A DNA stretch of 64,000 bases from Blastomyces gilchristii SLH14081 (GCF_000003855.2 NW_003101655.1:620001-684000); one strand, 5' to 3'. Positions 1 through 12,812 are shown, numbered from the stretch's first letter. Notes: generated by a model not told the origin, from the letters alone. Program-made: numbers and translations.

Positions 1-245
1 GAAAGTATTATTAAATATCATTACTTTTCTAATCACAGATTATAATTCATATAATTTTAATTCTGAAAAAAATAAAAAATAAAAAAAAAATAAAAAAAAA
101 AAAAAATAAAAATAAAAATAAAAACAAGAAAAAATCACAATAAAAAAAAAGAAAAAGAAAAAAAAAAGAAAAAGAAAAAAAAAGAAAAAGAAAAAAAGAA
201 AAGAAAAAGAAAAAAATAAAAGAAAAAAGAAAAAAATAAAAGAAA
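1..245. repeat. AT-rich flank with A-rich low-complexity tract
   Basis: From about position 66 the sequence is almost only A with scattered G and T. The tract resumes at 6104 after the short-LTR element and runs to about 6150, so the element inserted into one longer A-rich stretch. The first 65 bases are plain AT-rich sequence in which I see no gene. Confidence 0.8.
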
Positions 246-391
246 TGATGAAGATGATATAATGTAGTAGTTAATTGTATTATTGAGATCTATCTATTAT
301 ATAATCTTTTATATGTGTAGGTGTTTGCTAAGCAATCAGTGAACATCTTGCTTATGTGAAAGTAGTCAGCTTATAGAGAGAGAATCTGACA
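246..391. repeat. Left LTR of S1
   Basis: Aligns end to end with 5958-6103. The differences I see are mostly C/T and G/A transitions. Confidence 0.75.
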
Positions 392-530
392 CCTCTCTTG
401 ATTATCACTCTGCTGAGTAGACATTTACAACCCAGCAGAGCGGTTCTATAAGTAGAGAAAGAATATTACATATAAAAATGATAGTATCTTCTGCCAAAGA
501 TTTCGCGGAGAACTAATAAGAGTTGAAGAA

Positions 531-825
531 TGTGACGGGCTGCGCCTGATCAATCATATAGACTATTTCATTACACTTCATAGATTCTGCTGAAAGCTTC
601 AATTCTCAGTTCACTAAAAAGCTCTGATCTTCAGTCGCCGATCCTCAGCTGAAAAACCCATGGAATTTCTATTCTTCTACCCCGAAGCTTCATCATGTAC
701 ATGTATAAATATTCACTTCAATCACTGATTCTCACACTTTCTCTTTCTTTCCTTCTCTAACATTTTTCACTTTGTTATATAAGATCTATATATTATACTG
801 ATCTATTCAGTGTAGATCTTTTACA
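531..825 (+). repeat. 5' LTR of G1 (295-bp subtype)
   Basis: TGT...ACA termini. It contains a TATAAATA box, and downstream of it the segment aacatttttca (759-769). That segment is complementary to the sequence just after the LTR. The other 295-bp copy is at 46632-46926. Confidence 0.85.
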
Positions 826-827
826 CT

Positions 828-838
828 TGAAAAATGTT
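828..838 (+). promoter_or_regulatory. Putative self-priming primer-binding site of G1
   Basis: tgaaaaatgtt lies 2 nt after the LTR end and is the exact reverse complement of LTR bases 759-769. Tf1-type elements prime minus-strand synthesis by folding the 5' end of their own transcript onto such a site. The complementarity is seen; the mechanism is inferred. Confidence 0.6.
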
Positions 839-1127
839 CATTGTCTTCTTATTAGAAATGATTATCTATCAAGAAGATATCTGAACATGTAATAATATGT
901 AAGAAATAGAGAAATAATTAAACAGTTAAGCACACACTGAGTTCTCAGATAGAAGCTTACTCATCAGTCACTCTGACCCTGTAACAAGATCTTATGAAGA
1001 GAACAAGATCTTATAAAGAGAATATCAGTGAAAGATATAAGAGTTCTGACACAGATGTATGAAATATTCATATAATTACACTTCTTCTGATTTCACAGTT
1101 ATCACACATTCAATGAACAATACAGCT

Positions 1128-4100
1128 ATATCTACTGATAATATGAGAGAACTCTTGAATGTGAGCATAGATACAGTGCTACAGTGACTTTAAGCAATGT
1201 TGAAATTACAACAGCAATAGATAGCTGATATGCATGCAACTCAACAACACTAATATAAAGAGATTCAATAATTATCTCAATAAGAAATCTCTGCACAGAC
1301 AATTTCAACACTGACAGAATTGAATATGAACACAATGTGAATACTGAAGAAATGCTTAGATGCTCTTATATGTTTTGATACTTCTGATCTCACTCTCTAC
1401 TCATCATGAAGATTGGAAATACTTGTGAAACTAAGTGTAGATGAAAATGTCATCAGTTCACTAATTAATCAAGATTGATATATCAATGAACAATTGAAGA
1501 ATCACATGAAATAGAAGTTCTATTCATGAATAAAAGCATGTGAATCAGTATTATATATATCTGATAATATCATCAAACATCTCAATATTCTGTTCTGAGA
1601 CACTGCTATATAATAGAAAGTATTAGATTGATTACAGAGTGTCTGACAGAGAAATACTTCTCTCACAATGTTTATCCCTGATTTTGATACTAAGATTCTA
1701 GAAGCAGGTGATCAATCTTGAGAGAATAGAATAAAGATTAGCATGCTTAAGAAGATACTAACTTTCAAACTTCTACAGACTCTTATAAGTGTAGATGAAG
1801 ATCAGACTTATGAAGATTTCTGCATACAACTCTGAACATTGAATAACTGTCTCATCAAGCTTAAGAGTATACAGAACAGCAGTAGGAGATATTACATCTC
1901 AGCTACTCATACATCTGTGCTAAAGAATAACAATACAGATGTCATGAATTGAGTGAACTCAAATGTCTATGTATAAACAAGAGTTTCTGCTGTCTGAACA
2001 GGCTTCTGAGTCCTCAGAATCACTCTTGAAGAAGTCACTAATCAATATCAATAAGAAATATGTATCAATTGTAACTGACTAGAATATATCACTTTCAACT
2101 GCTGATCAGTCTATGTGTCTCCTTATTTAAAAGAAAGATCAACACTGGCAGTACATATCAATCACATTGCATTGAAGAAAGATTCAGAAGATAACTATGA
2201 AGATGTCTCAATGAAATAGGGAAAAGATTAGCTTCTGTTCAAATTCACAAACAGAAGCTTAAAGAGATCAGATGACAATAATTTGAAGAGAAAATGATAA
2301 TAAATGCAATTCTTGTATCTACTGTAGTTGATAATATGTATAATATGAAAGCCATGATAGACAGCAGTCTATGTCATTATGTAATGATTAAATCTTCAGT
2401 TATAAGATGTTATAATCTTCAGCATATTCTCTTATCAAAACCCTGACTTCTCATAGGATTTGATGACTCAAAAGACATTTACACCTGTTACATAGTGAAG
2501 CTAAACATAGATGTCAAGAGACATCAATGTGAAGATGTCTATGCATATAAAGTTGATAATCTTGATTATAATCTTATGTTAGAACTTGTCTGACTATCTG
2601 AACAAGATATCTTATTGAATGCTCAAAACAGAAGCTTAATATTCTCTAACAATGATAGAATTCATGAGAATGATATTCACAAGACTATGAATCTAACACA
2701 GATCTCTGTCAATGCTTATGAAATGCTCTGAAAAAGAAGTCACTGACAGAATTACTGACAAGATCACTGATAATAGAATTATGTGATAATCTACTTCATC
2801 AGTCTGACTGATATTAAAAAGACTCTAGAAAAGTTATCTTGTATTATAATAACAGATTCTTGTACAAAACTCTCTCAATAATATCATGAATATCTAGATG
2901 TCTTCTGATAAGATAATAATGCTATAAATCTACCTCTCTTACAAGATTTAGAAGTGAATCACAGTATCAAGTTGAAAAAGAAGAATGACAAAGACTCTGA
3001 ATCACTATGAAGTCTTCTTTATAATATATTCTGAGATGAACTTCTTCTTCTTCAAAGAATACTTAATAATCTGTTGAATAAAGAATTCATACACATTAGT
3101 AACTCTTCTGCTGCAGCTCATATTCTCTTTGCAAAGAAATCAGGTGAAGAACTCTGATTCTGTGTGAACTATTGAAAATTGAACAGATTAATAAAGAAAG
3201 ACTGCTATTCTTTACTTCTTATTAATGAAACTCTAGCTTACATCAGACAAGCTCAATGATTTACAAAGCTAGATGTCATTATCATGTTTCATAAGATTCA
3301 TATCACTGAAGAAGATGAGTGACTTACAGTATTTTGAACATGATATGATCTCTTTGAATGAGTAGTCACACTCTTCAGACTGACTAACACTCTCAGCATA
3401 TTTCAGAAGTATATCAACTGAGCACTCTGAGATTTTCTTGATAAATTTGCATCTGCTTATCTCAATGACATTCTCATCTTCACTGATGAGTTCAGGAAAG
3501 AATATCAAGAACACATGTAAAGAGTATTACAATGATTATAAGAAGCAGGACTATCAATAGACATTGATAAATATGATTTCAAAGTCAAGAGTACAAAGTA
3601 TCTAGGTTTTATCATAGAAGCTGACAAGGGGATTTGAATGAATTCTGAGAAGGTCTTCATCATTCTTGAATGAAAAGCTTCATATACTGTGAAGAATGTA
3701 TGAAGCTTCATCAGATTTGCTAACTTCTATCAGTGATTTATATGAAACTTCTCAGATATTACAAGATCACTTACAGAACTCATCAAAAAGAACTCAGTAT
3801 TTCAGTGATTAGTGAATACTGAAGCTGCATTTATATGAATGAAGAAGATGTTTATTAATGTCTCTCTGCTGATAACATTTGATCCTGATTATAAGACAGT
3901 TATTGAAGTCAATTTCTCTGACTATATCACAGAAGCTATATTGCAATATGATAATGAAGATGTCTTATGATTATGCATCTTCATGTCTAAGAAACTGAGT
4001 TCTGCTGAATGCAATTATAAGATCTATAACAAGAAACTTCTCATAATTGTATACTGTCTAGAAGAATGAGACTTCAAACTTCAAAGTGTCTCTGAATTTG

Positions 4101-5583
4101 AGATAATCACAGATCATAAGAATCTCAAGCATATTATAATTATCTATAAACTTACTGAATAACAGATACAATGATCTAAGTTTCTGAGCTGCTTTCATTT
4201 TATGATACACTACTGTCCTGGCAGTCAGAACTTGATGATAGATGTTCTCTTGTAACAGGAGCAAGATATGTCATCTGATGTAGTAGACACTTACTGAATA
4301 AACTGAGAACACTGGCTCTTGAATTCAAGAATACTAGTTGATCATGATGAGACCACTCATGACACTATACACATTTCTCTGATTAGAACACTCTCTCTCT
4401 GAACTATCACTGATATCTCAACTTTCTCTGAACTGGCACTGAATAAATTGTGGCATGTAACAGCTCAAGCTGATGAACTTCTTCAGACACTCACTGAAGC
4501 AGTATGTCAAGAAGTACTCTGATTCTCCTCAGAATTACATATAAGAATCAACATCTTAGAATGCTCAATCAATGACAATAATGCTCTGTAATTTCATGAA
4601 TGATGCTGAGTCTCTTACTTCAAACTCTTACACACCTGAATAATGCAAGAGATGCATGATTTGTGTATGACAGAACATCTGAGTTGTGAACAACTGTACT
4701 GAATGATCTCTTGAGAATTCTACTGACTGAAAATATTAAACAGCATCAGACACTTTGTCTGAAACTGTAACTGTTATTTCTCTATCATCTCATGACAGAA
4801 CTGTAGAAAAGGCCTACTAAAATCACTTGATATCTCTGATAGAATCTGATGAGATGTGATAATTGACTTCACTGTCAATCTCTCTGAGAGTAAGAATTGT
4901 AAGAACATTCTGATCATCATTAACTGATTGAGTAAAGATGTGATATTGAAACCTTATAATAAGATAGATACTGAACAAGTCACTGAAGTCTTTCTACAGA
5001 GTTCATTCTATCAGATGCATGAATTGCTGAGATCTATAGTATCAGATTAAGACTGTTAATTTGTGAGCATTCTCTGAATGAGAATCTGTCAAGTTCTCAA
5101 GATTACACACTGTTTGTTAACTGTTTATCACTCTGAGACTGATAATGCATCAGAGTAAAGAATTCAGACAGTGAAGAATTATCTTTATAAGTTCTGCAAT
5201 TATTCATAAGATGACTGATATGATCTTCTTCTACATACTGAAGTCATTATCAATGACTGAGATACTGTTTCAACAGGTGTAAGCCTGTTCTTCCTTACAC
5301 ATAGATATCACATGAAAGTGTTAAATCTTCTAAAGATCACACAGTTCACACTGACCTTCTGCAGTTCAATTCAGATCACTGACAATATAGTAATAAAGCT
5401 CTGAGATGCCTGTAACTGGGCAGAAGCCTTCATGGTAAGTGCTAAACAAGATCAAGAGAATCAAATCAATGTTCATCAAGACCACACTGAGTAATATGAG
5501 AAAGAGAACCTGATGTGATTGAATCTTAAGAATATACAAATCACACACTCATCTCATACACTGAATTACTGTCATGTCAAGTA
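1128..5583 (+). pseudogene. Degenerate gag-pol of gypsy G1
   Basis: Original start ATG is now ATA (compare the G4 ATG at 47232). Domains in order: Gag; a CX2CX4HX4C zinc knuckle near 2070-2110 whose His is now Tyr; a retropepsin-like segment near 2350-2440; reverse transcriptase about 3090-3500, with the YLDD motif changed to YLND; RNase H about 3890-4200; integrase with a zinc-binding region from about 4670 and a core about 4860-5170. Trp codons are usually TGA, and there are many other stops. The C-terminal chromodomain seen in G3 is absent because of the truncation. Nonfunctional. Confidence 0.85.
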
Positions 5584-5716
5584 TATTATTATTATTATTC
5601 TTCAATTATAGATGTATGCAGTCAGAGACTATGACATCTACCTGAGAACCTTTAGTTCTCAGGGTTTTTTCTATATCTATAGAGTCAACTATTATACATT
5701 TACCAATTTCAGATAT
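5584..5716 (-). mobile_element. 3' fragment of the Tad1-like LINE
   Basis: On the minus strand this matches the last 130 or so bases of LINE L1/L2, including the 3'-UTR hairpin (5641-5663) and the (AAT)n tail. Homology stops at 5716. No target duplication is visible to the right, so the right junction may be a rearrangement rather than a simple 5'-truncated insertion. Confidence 0.85.
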
Positions 5717-5957
5717 TCACTGTCTACATTTCTATTCATGTGAGAATGCAGAAGTTGCTTGTAAACTTGTTGTAGAAGTCTGTAGTGAATTGATTGATTT
5801 TGAAATTAACAGAGTTCTTTTTAATTTGTGATAAGTAGCTGTAGAATCACTAATACAGCATTTCAGAATTGTAATTAATAAATCTTCAATTTAAAAGCAT
5901 GAAGTGTAAGAATATAGCAAATTAGAGTGAATTCTTGTATGCAAAAGAAACATAATC
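5717..5957. other. S1 internal sequence, no gene seen
   Basis: AT-rich sequence that matches neither the gypsy family nor the LINE. It lies between the LINE scrap and the right S1 LTR and is probably the original 3' interior of S1. Confidence 0.45.
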
Positions 5958-6103
5958 TGATAAAAGTGATATAATGTAGTAGTTAATTATATTATTGAGA
6001 TCTATCTATTATGCGGCCTTTTATGTGTGTAGGCATTCACTAAGCAATCAGCGAACACCTCACTTATGCGGAAGCGGTTAGCCCGTAGAGAGGGAATCTG
6101 ACA
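5958..6103. repeat. Right LTR of S1
   Basis: 146-bp partner of 246-391, followed directly by the duplicated AGAAA. It keeps more G+C than the left copy (for example gcggcc near 6013). Confidence 0.75.
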
Positions 6104-7259
6104 AGAAAAAAGAAAAAAATAAAAGAAAAAACAAAAAAAATAAGAATCACAGAGCTGTAGTACTTTTAAAATACTCACTTCTCAGAGTCTTTGTAATATT
6201 TATTAATAATTATATATTTCTCATAGTAAGAGTAATATAATTATGATGAGTTATTATCTTAATATTATCTAATAAATAATCAGTATATATCTATATAATT
6301 TATATAAATGTGAATAATTAGAAAACATACACTTAAAAAGTGTGATTAGAGTGAACTCTACTATTACTTGAATTGTATCAAGAGTAGAATGCTGAAATCA
6401 ATGATTTCTCTTATCAATTTCAGAAATAAGATATATGAAGATAATCTTGAAGAATATAAGATCTCTTAACTTCTAATAAAAACAGATCTTATAAAGAGAC
6501 TCTATTTTCATAATATCAGAGACTGAGTATTATTAAAAAGTGTTACTTTTATATAAGATATATACACTTACTTCAGTAATTCATTCTCTGTATATGTGAC
6601 TGAGAGTTGCAGCTTTCTCATGTCACACAGCTCTTCTTAAGATGCTGTTATCAGTGTGTAACTCACACAGCTTCTTAATTCAGTACATATTATATGTATA
6701 CAGCTCTGTGTGCTGAGACTGTATTAATCATTATAATCTGATATAATACTCACTTTTCACAGACTATGTTTTATTTGAAGAGAGGAAAAGAGAATGCAAC
6801 TGCTATTTTATTAAGAGAGAGATAAGTAATTGATATTATAGAAAATAATTTAATTTCTTCTATATTTATTAAAAATTTAATTAGTCTATACTCTGTAATT
6901 TAAGAGTTTCTGAGAGTGTTTTAATACTTTTCATATCAGCTTGAAATTAGTGATGATTTGAAGAAGAGAAAAAAGAGAAGAAAGAAATGAGAATAACTTA
7001 TCTTTATAATATAAAAACAAAGAATTACTGTAATTATTCTCTCTAGTAATAAAGATCTGTTTTCTGCATGTATTTCTGATACAGATTATATAATAACTGT
7101 ATACAAAGAATATTAACAGTGCATGTATTAAATGAAGATGATATTACTATATAACACTGTAGCTGTTTCTATACAGCTCTGAAAGCTGTCAATATTTTCT
7201 TTAAGTCTCTTTATATTTGATAAGTTGATAATATATTTTAATACACTTCTTCTTTCATT
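6104..7259. other. Unassigned AT-rich spacer
   Basis: It begins with the rest of the A-rich tract (to about 6150). The remainder is AT-rich with no ORF of note, no LTR and no similarity to other parts of the window that I could see. It may be an old repeat decayed beyond recognition. The last five bases, TCATT (7255-7259), are the left target duplication of C1. Confidence 0.5.
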
Positions 7260-7355
7260 TGTGAAAGGTGTAAAGCTTGCTTGATTGAAAAGGTTGCTAG
7301 CTTGTGAGAAGTTATATGATGGAAGGATTAGTAAGCCAGATCACATGACCTGACA
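7260..7355 (-). repeat. 3' LTR of C1 (96 bp)
   Basis: Same 96-bp sequence at 20629-20724, 21819-21914 and 39677-39772. LTRs this short are unusual for a full-size copia element. Confidence 0.88.
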
Positions 7356-7489
7356 TTCCCACTCACCAGAGTAACTATACACTATGCTATATACAAAATT
7401 CACCTTCAAATCAAGTACAGATACAAAAAATGACTGGAAAATATGTAGTAATGAAAAACAAGTCATGAGATTCATTATTTTTTATCCCT

Positions 7490-9411
7490 CTATCTCTCTA
7501 TCTCCTTCATCTTAATATTCTCCTTTCAACATGTATATTTCAATGTTTCAAGTGATTTAGTAAGCTCATTCACTGTGTTCTCAGCAGATGAAATATATTG
7601 AATAGATATCTTGTTCTTGTAGACAAGATTCTGAAGAATGTGAAAACAGACCTTTATATGCTTTGAGCAGCGTGGAATTGCTTCAGAAGAGAATAACTCT
7701 ATGACAGACTTATTATTGACATGAATTGTATAAGTAAGATCATTGACTGTGATGAAGATGAGGTGATCATTAGCATTCAGATTATTGAGATAAGATGGAA
7801 TGAATCCAGTGTCTTCTAGAAGCTCACAGAGACAGATAAGCTCATATGTAGTCTCAGAGAATGCAATATATTCGGCCTTCATTGATGATTTAAAGACCCT
7901 GGTTTGATAGCAGCTCTGTCATGCAACAGGGTCATCAATCATATAGATGATATAATCAGTGATTGAATGAGATTCTGAATCCCTATCAGCTCAATCAGCA
8001 TCTGTGTATGCTACAGATTCAATATCAGCATCTCTGTGATAGATTATACTCTCATTGATTGAACTCTGTAGATATCAAAGTGTACATTTGAATGCAGCTC
8101 AGTTCTTTGATGTAGGCTGAAAGCTGAATCATTCAAGAAAACCTGCAGTGAAGCTTATATCAGAATGTGTATTAATTGCCAGATATTGCAGAGATCTGAT
8201 GCTGAATTGATAGAACTGTAGAGTAAATTCTGCTATGTATGCAATTGATTTCTTATTATCATTCATAAAATTGATATTCTTCTCTATAGAAGTGAATGTA
8301 GAATGACAGTCATTTATTGAGAACTTCTCCAGAAGATTCCTTATAAAGAGAGACTGAAACAATGTTAATGAAGTTGAATCTTTATCAATTTTCATTCTCA
8401 GATAGTGATTGAAGTTCTCTACATTCTTGATCTTGTAATTAGCAGTGATTTCAGCTTTGACTCAGTTCAGATCATCAATTTTCAGGCTGTAGAGATGAAC
8501 ATCATTCATGTAGATAATTATATAGACCTGTCTTCTATCATGAATAAATATTTCAGTATCATAGAGACTGACATGAAAGTCTGAGTGCAATAGTATTTTT
8601 TACAGCTTCTCATATCATAAGAGTGCTGCTTGCTTAAAACTGTAGAGTCTCTGTATTAACTCATATACAAGATCATCACAGTCTTCACAGAATTCTGTGA
8701 ATTGATTCATATATATCTGTTTATCAGCAGACAGTTAGACATTTAAAAAAGCAGTCATCATATCAATCTGCAGGATATATCATCCCTGAGATGCTGAGAT
8801 CATCATAAGAGCTTGAGAGATGAATGCAGAGATAACAGATACAAAGATTCTTGAGTAATTGACTCTCTTCTGTTAATAATTTTCACAGACAACTCAGTGA
8901 GCCTTATAGCAGATAACCTCACTTATATTATTGAACTTTTTGTCAAATACTCATTGACTGTGAAGAACACTCATTTGTGATGTTCTCTCTATCATTTATT
9001 AGATCTCTATCTGTTTCAAACAGTTGATCTCTTTAACACAGATCTTGTAATAATATTTTCATTTCATGGAAGCTTTGACACGCATGAGGTTTTTCAGGAT
9101 TGAAAGTGCAGCAATCTCAGAATCAGTAAGTAGATCTTTAAGACTGTTCTTCACTGAAGATTCCCTCACTATAGTGATATCCCTTGTAGATGTTGAAGAG
9201 TCATCAGATTCAACTGTGAATTTCATTGAGTTTAGTGTATTTTGCACTAAAAAGGTAGATATTCTTGCAGGGATTTCATAGTCAATTCATCAATTATTAG
9301 TGAGTATGAGAAATAATGAACACTCAGGTTGAATTTCCTCATCAATGAACAGATCATCAGTTGATGAATCAGTAGTTGCTGAAGGAATTGTTGTAGAAAT
9401 CATTGTAGAAA
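7490..9411 (-). pseudogene. C1 pol, 3' half: RT and RNase H
   Basis: Read on the minus strand, this holds copia reverse transcriptase fragments, then the copia RNase H region. Visible there are the EAEYIA-like stretch (as KAEYIAFSE, about 7850-7880) and the SAEN...ELTKSLETL tail, which corresponds to the usual SAENPAD...TKPL end of copia pol. The likely original stop is at 7490-7492. A TGA at 7526-7528 is a mutated Trp, because C2 has TGG there. Interrupted at 9411 by LINE L1. Confidence 0.8.
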
Positions 9412-9420
9412 TCGTTGTAG

Positions 9421-10105
9421 TTCAACCGCTCCACCACGAACTCGCTCGATTTTTCGAATAAGAACCCGCCGATAGATCCATCGAAAAGCCCTCGATCATA
9501 CAAGCATTTTGACCCCATCGCCGACTGCATACCCCGTGTGGTGGTGAAGCTATCTAGCCAAACATGGACCAGACGTTGTTCGAAACTCCTGTGTGGGATT
9601 ATCCCCTGTTCACCCCTATCTCACCACAACCCCAGGCCAAAGTGCCATACAAATTGTAAGGTGAAGAGACCTAGTCATATGCACCAATCTTCTTGATTTT
9701 GGAAGATCCCTGACCTGTAATTGTGGAGATATCTGAGAAGCAACTTCTGCGAAAACCCTGTCTATCTTTGATGTTCCAAAACATCAACACCAAGTCCCAC
9801 CCACGTACCGTCCTTCCCAATCTGGCCCACCTCCGGCAGAAAGATACAAAAGATACCTCGGCAATACTATCGAGCACATAACCAATGGACACATCTAAAG
9901 TGCAACCTCCACATCTGTCATTGGTGTACCAAGACATCAACGCCAAGTCCCACTCGTGTATCACCTCATCCAACCTGGCCTATCTCTGGCAGAAAGATAC
10001 AAAAAGATACCTTGTCAACAGTATTCAATACATAATCAGCAGACATGACAACTATAAAATCAGTATATCTCAAGGTCTGACTGAGCCTTTGATCCCTGCA
10101 CAGTG
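9421..10105 (+). repeat. GC-richer 5' head of LINE L1
   Basis: A strong composition break from the rest of the element: CpG and CC/GG runs are common here and rare downstream. It contains two imperfect direct units of about 110-130 bp (about 9771-9892 and 9925-10045), both including aatctggcc-like and agatacaaaa stretches. L2 has the same head (48781-49390). It may act as the promoter-bearing 5' UTR; short ORFs inside it look incidental. Confidence 0.7.
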
Positions 10106-10944
10106 AGATATATTAAATCTAGTTTTAATATCTTAATATTCAATAGATTCTGCAAGAGATTGAGAACAGCAATACTAGATTTCTATTGAATTTGAGAATT
10201 AACTCTATATTAATATAATTATTGACAAAGTCTTTTATTTTAAAATATAAATAATCAGTTCCTCTACATCTCACTGATAATATTTATATTATTATATAGA
10301 AACAGGCTTATATTCTCTATAATATCAAGACTCTGAAGAGGGAATGTCTTGATAGAGAGTATATAGTAGTGTATATCTTAGTAGTTTCTATCTCATTCTT
10401 CTGCAGCAGTTAATGCAAAAAAAAAAAAGATCTTAGAATTAGTTTTTTACTTCTCTTGAAAAAGTAAGATGTTTTTCTCTGAGTTTTATACAATATTCTT
10501 ATAAAGAATTAAAAACAGAGCTGTTTTCTATCATAATTTCACATTCTTTTAAGTAAGAATTACTTTTTCAGTGACTGAAGAGCTTTTATTAATACTTAAT
10601 TCTTTTTTACACTCTTTATTAACTGATTTGAGTTGCACACTTATTGTGTGAGAAGAATTGAATGATTTAGAATAAAATTGAATAGTTTTAATCAATTTCT
10701 CTGCAAAAAATTGATTTATTTTTTATCAGTTTTTCTCTCAAAAACTGTCATATTATCTGATTTATTATTAATTGATATCATACTTTTCCTCACTGTATCT
10801 CAAGAAAGAGTTTGTAAAGATTTTATTGATTTATCTTAAAAATGAATTTTAGTTTATTAGATTCTCTTCAAAAATCTAACCTAGTTACTGAACTAGTGTG
10901 AAAAAAATCAGATGTTTTATACATAAAAGTCTTTGATTCTTCTT

Positions 10945-11185
10945 TTGAAACAGTCTGATCAACTTTTCAATTGAAAATAGACTAATAAACCTCTCAATTG
11001 AAACAGTCTGATCAGCTTTTCATTTGAAAATAGACTAATAAATCTCTCAATTGAAACAGTCTGATCAACTTTTCATTTGAAAATAGACTGATAAACCTCT
11101 CAATTGAAACAGTCTGATCAACTTTTCATTTGAAAATAGACTGATAAATCTCTCAATTGAAACAGTCTGATCAACCTTTCATTCA
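10945..11185 (+). repeat. 53-bp tandem array in LINE L1 leader
   Basis: Units start at 10945, 10998, 11051, 11104 and 11157 (last one partial), each opening ttgaaacagtctgatca. The first carries the 12-bp palindrome tttcaattgaaa; later units have tttcatttgaaa. L2 has only one full unit plus a part (50231-50311), so the array varies in number between copies. Confidence 0.92.
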
Positions 11186-11194
11186 GTGAGTAAA

Positions 11195-12783
11195 ATGAGT
11201 TCAAAATTACACTCAGTTAATGTGAAAAAAGATGTTTTCTCAGATGCTATTTCTGAGATTGAAATTCTAAAGAGAAGAAAGAAGGAAGAAATAGAGAAAC
11301 AACAAGTTCTTGAAATACAGAAGCTTGAAAAAGCAAGTAAAATTCTTGAAAAACAGTGTCTGAGTGAGAAGAATGAAGAAGTTCTGTTAATTCTTTATAC
11401 TCAGGCTAGACAACTACAAGAGATGATCAAGTTCAAACTTGGAATTTCAAACACAGTTCAAAAAACATTGAAAACTTCTAATACAATCACTAACTCTTCT
11501 TCATCTTCTACTTCTTCTTCTTCTTCTTCAAATCAGAAGAAAATATAGACTCAAGCAGCAGAATCTGCTGTCTCTAAACCTGCTATCTCAAAATCTACTT
11601 AAAATTCTGAGAAAACTGAGAAGAATATTACTCAGATCTCTGTTCACAGAAAAGAAGAGAAAAAAATGTAAAAAGAGAAAAACTTTCAAATCTTCAGAAA
11701 TAGAAGACTTATTCTTAAAGTCTCAAATCAGAAGACCTTGCAAAGAAACAAGCTAAACTCAAATCTTATTTTCAGAATTAGAAATGAAATTAATCAGCAG
11801 TTCTTTTCTCAGTTAATAACTGATATTGAAGTTCAAAAATCAGTTATAGCTTCAATTGAGTTATCTTTCTTTGAAAATTTCATCATTTTGACTATAATGC
11901 CTGAATTCAGTGCAGAATACCTCATTCAGAATAAGAATCTCTGAAAATTGATAATAGAATCTCTACTAAATATAACAATTCTATCTAAGAGATATGAAAA
12001 GTGAGATAAATTCATTCTTTATAATATTTCAGTTGAAATTTTTAACTGTGAGAAAGGAATACTACTGCTCAAAAATGAATTAGAAGAATATAATTCTATT
12101 CAACTGAGAAAAGAGCCTGTATGACTTAATTCAATTGAGTTCAGATAAAATAGAAGAAATGTCTCTGTTCTAGTATAAACAAAGACACTTGAATAATCAA
12201 GAATCTCTGAAATAAGAGTAGCAGATTTGAAAATGAGAGTTTATGAATACAAAGACTCAAGAATGAATCTCAAAGCTCAAATACAGTGTTCAAACTGTCA
12301 AAGATATAGATACTTTGCAATGTCTTGTTTCAGAGACTTAAAATGCATATTCTATACTAGAGATTACAAAACTAGTGAGTATAAATGTGAAACATGCTCA
12401 AAAAGAGATGAAATATGTTAATATACTCTACTTAAATACTTCAATTGGAAAGAAAAACATGCATCTAGCTCAAAAGAATGTATGTTACTTCAAGAACTCA
12501 GAAGAACTGAAGAAAAGATGAAGCTCAAAGTAAATCTAAAACTGAAGAGAAAAGTCAAGCCAGTAAATCTGCAACTGCAAGCTCAAAAAGAAGAAACTCT
12601 TAACTATTTAAATCTTTAAACTTCAATTCTCCAGCTAAATGTAAACAGAATTTGAATTCTCAAACATCTGTTAAGATTAGAGAATTGAGAAATGACTCTG
12701 ATAATAAACTAGATAGAATGTAAGCAGTTGAGATTTCTGCTTTTCAAAATAGTTATAATCTACTATCTGATGATAGTGATTAG
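11195..12783 (+). pseudogene. LINE L1 ORF1 (Gag-like, zinc knuckles), decayed
   Basis: Begins at ATG 11195 (MSSKLHS); an upstream in-frame GTG at 11186 is not a likely start. The N-terminal part is Lys/Glu rich and probably coiled-coil (about residues 20-75), followed by a Ser/Thr-rich linker. Clustered Cys/His motifs lie about 12280-12480, including CSNC, CETC and a third set degraded in this copy but CSNCKEKH in L2. This matches nucleic-acid-binding ORF1 proteins of Tad1-type LINEs. It has in-frame stops and a frameshift near 12490 relative to L2. The likely end is TAG at 12781, about 30 nt before ORF2. Confidence 0.8.
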
Positions 12784-12812
12784 ATTCTACTCTATCTTCT
12801 CTCTCTTTTAGT

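Larger units (their letters stand above)
531..5583 (+). mobile_element. Ty3/gypsy chromovirus G1, 3'-truncated
   Basis: It starts with a 295-bp LTR (531-825) and continues through degenerate gag-pol. At 5583 it stops, where a LINE 3' end in reverse orientation abuts. The matching place in sister copy G3 is about 45026, so the last part of the ORF (chromodomain) and the 3' LTR are missing. It belongs to the same family as G2, G3 and G4 and shares the 295-bp LTR subtype with G4. Confidence 0.85.
246..6103. mobile_element. Short-LTR retroelement S1 hosting gypsy G1
   Basis: Two 146-bp direct repeats (246-391 and 5958-6103) begin TGAT and end TCTGACA. They are flanked by a perfect 5-bp duplication AGAAA (241-245 and 6104-6108). 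The element's own interior is only about 392-530 and 5717-5957; the rest is gypsy G1 and a LINE fragment. I see no gag or pol of its own, so it resembles a non-autonomous TRIM or small LARD. Coding orientation cannot be told. Confidence 0.75.

Noticed and set aside
10945..11185. CRISPR-like array.
   Set aside because: The units are direct tandem copies without unique spacers, inside a eukaryotic LINE leader.
11186..11194. GTG at 11186 as the ORF1 start.
   Set aside because: An ATG follows three codons later and aligns with the ATG of L2 at 50322.
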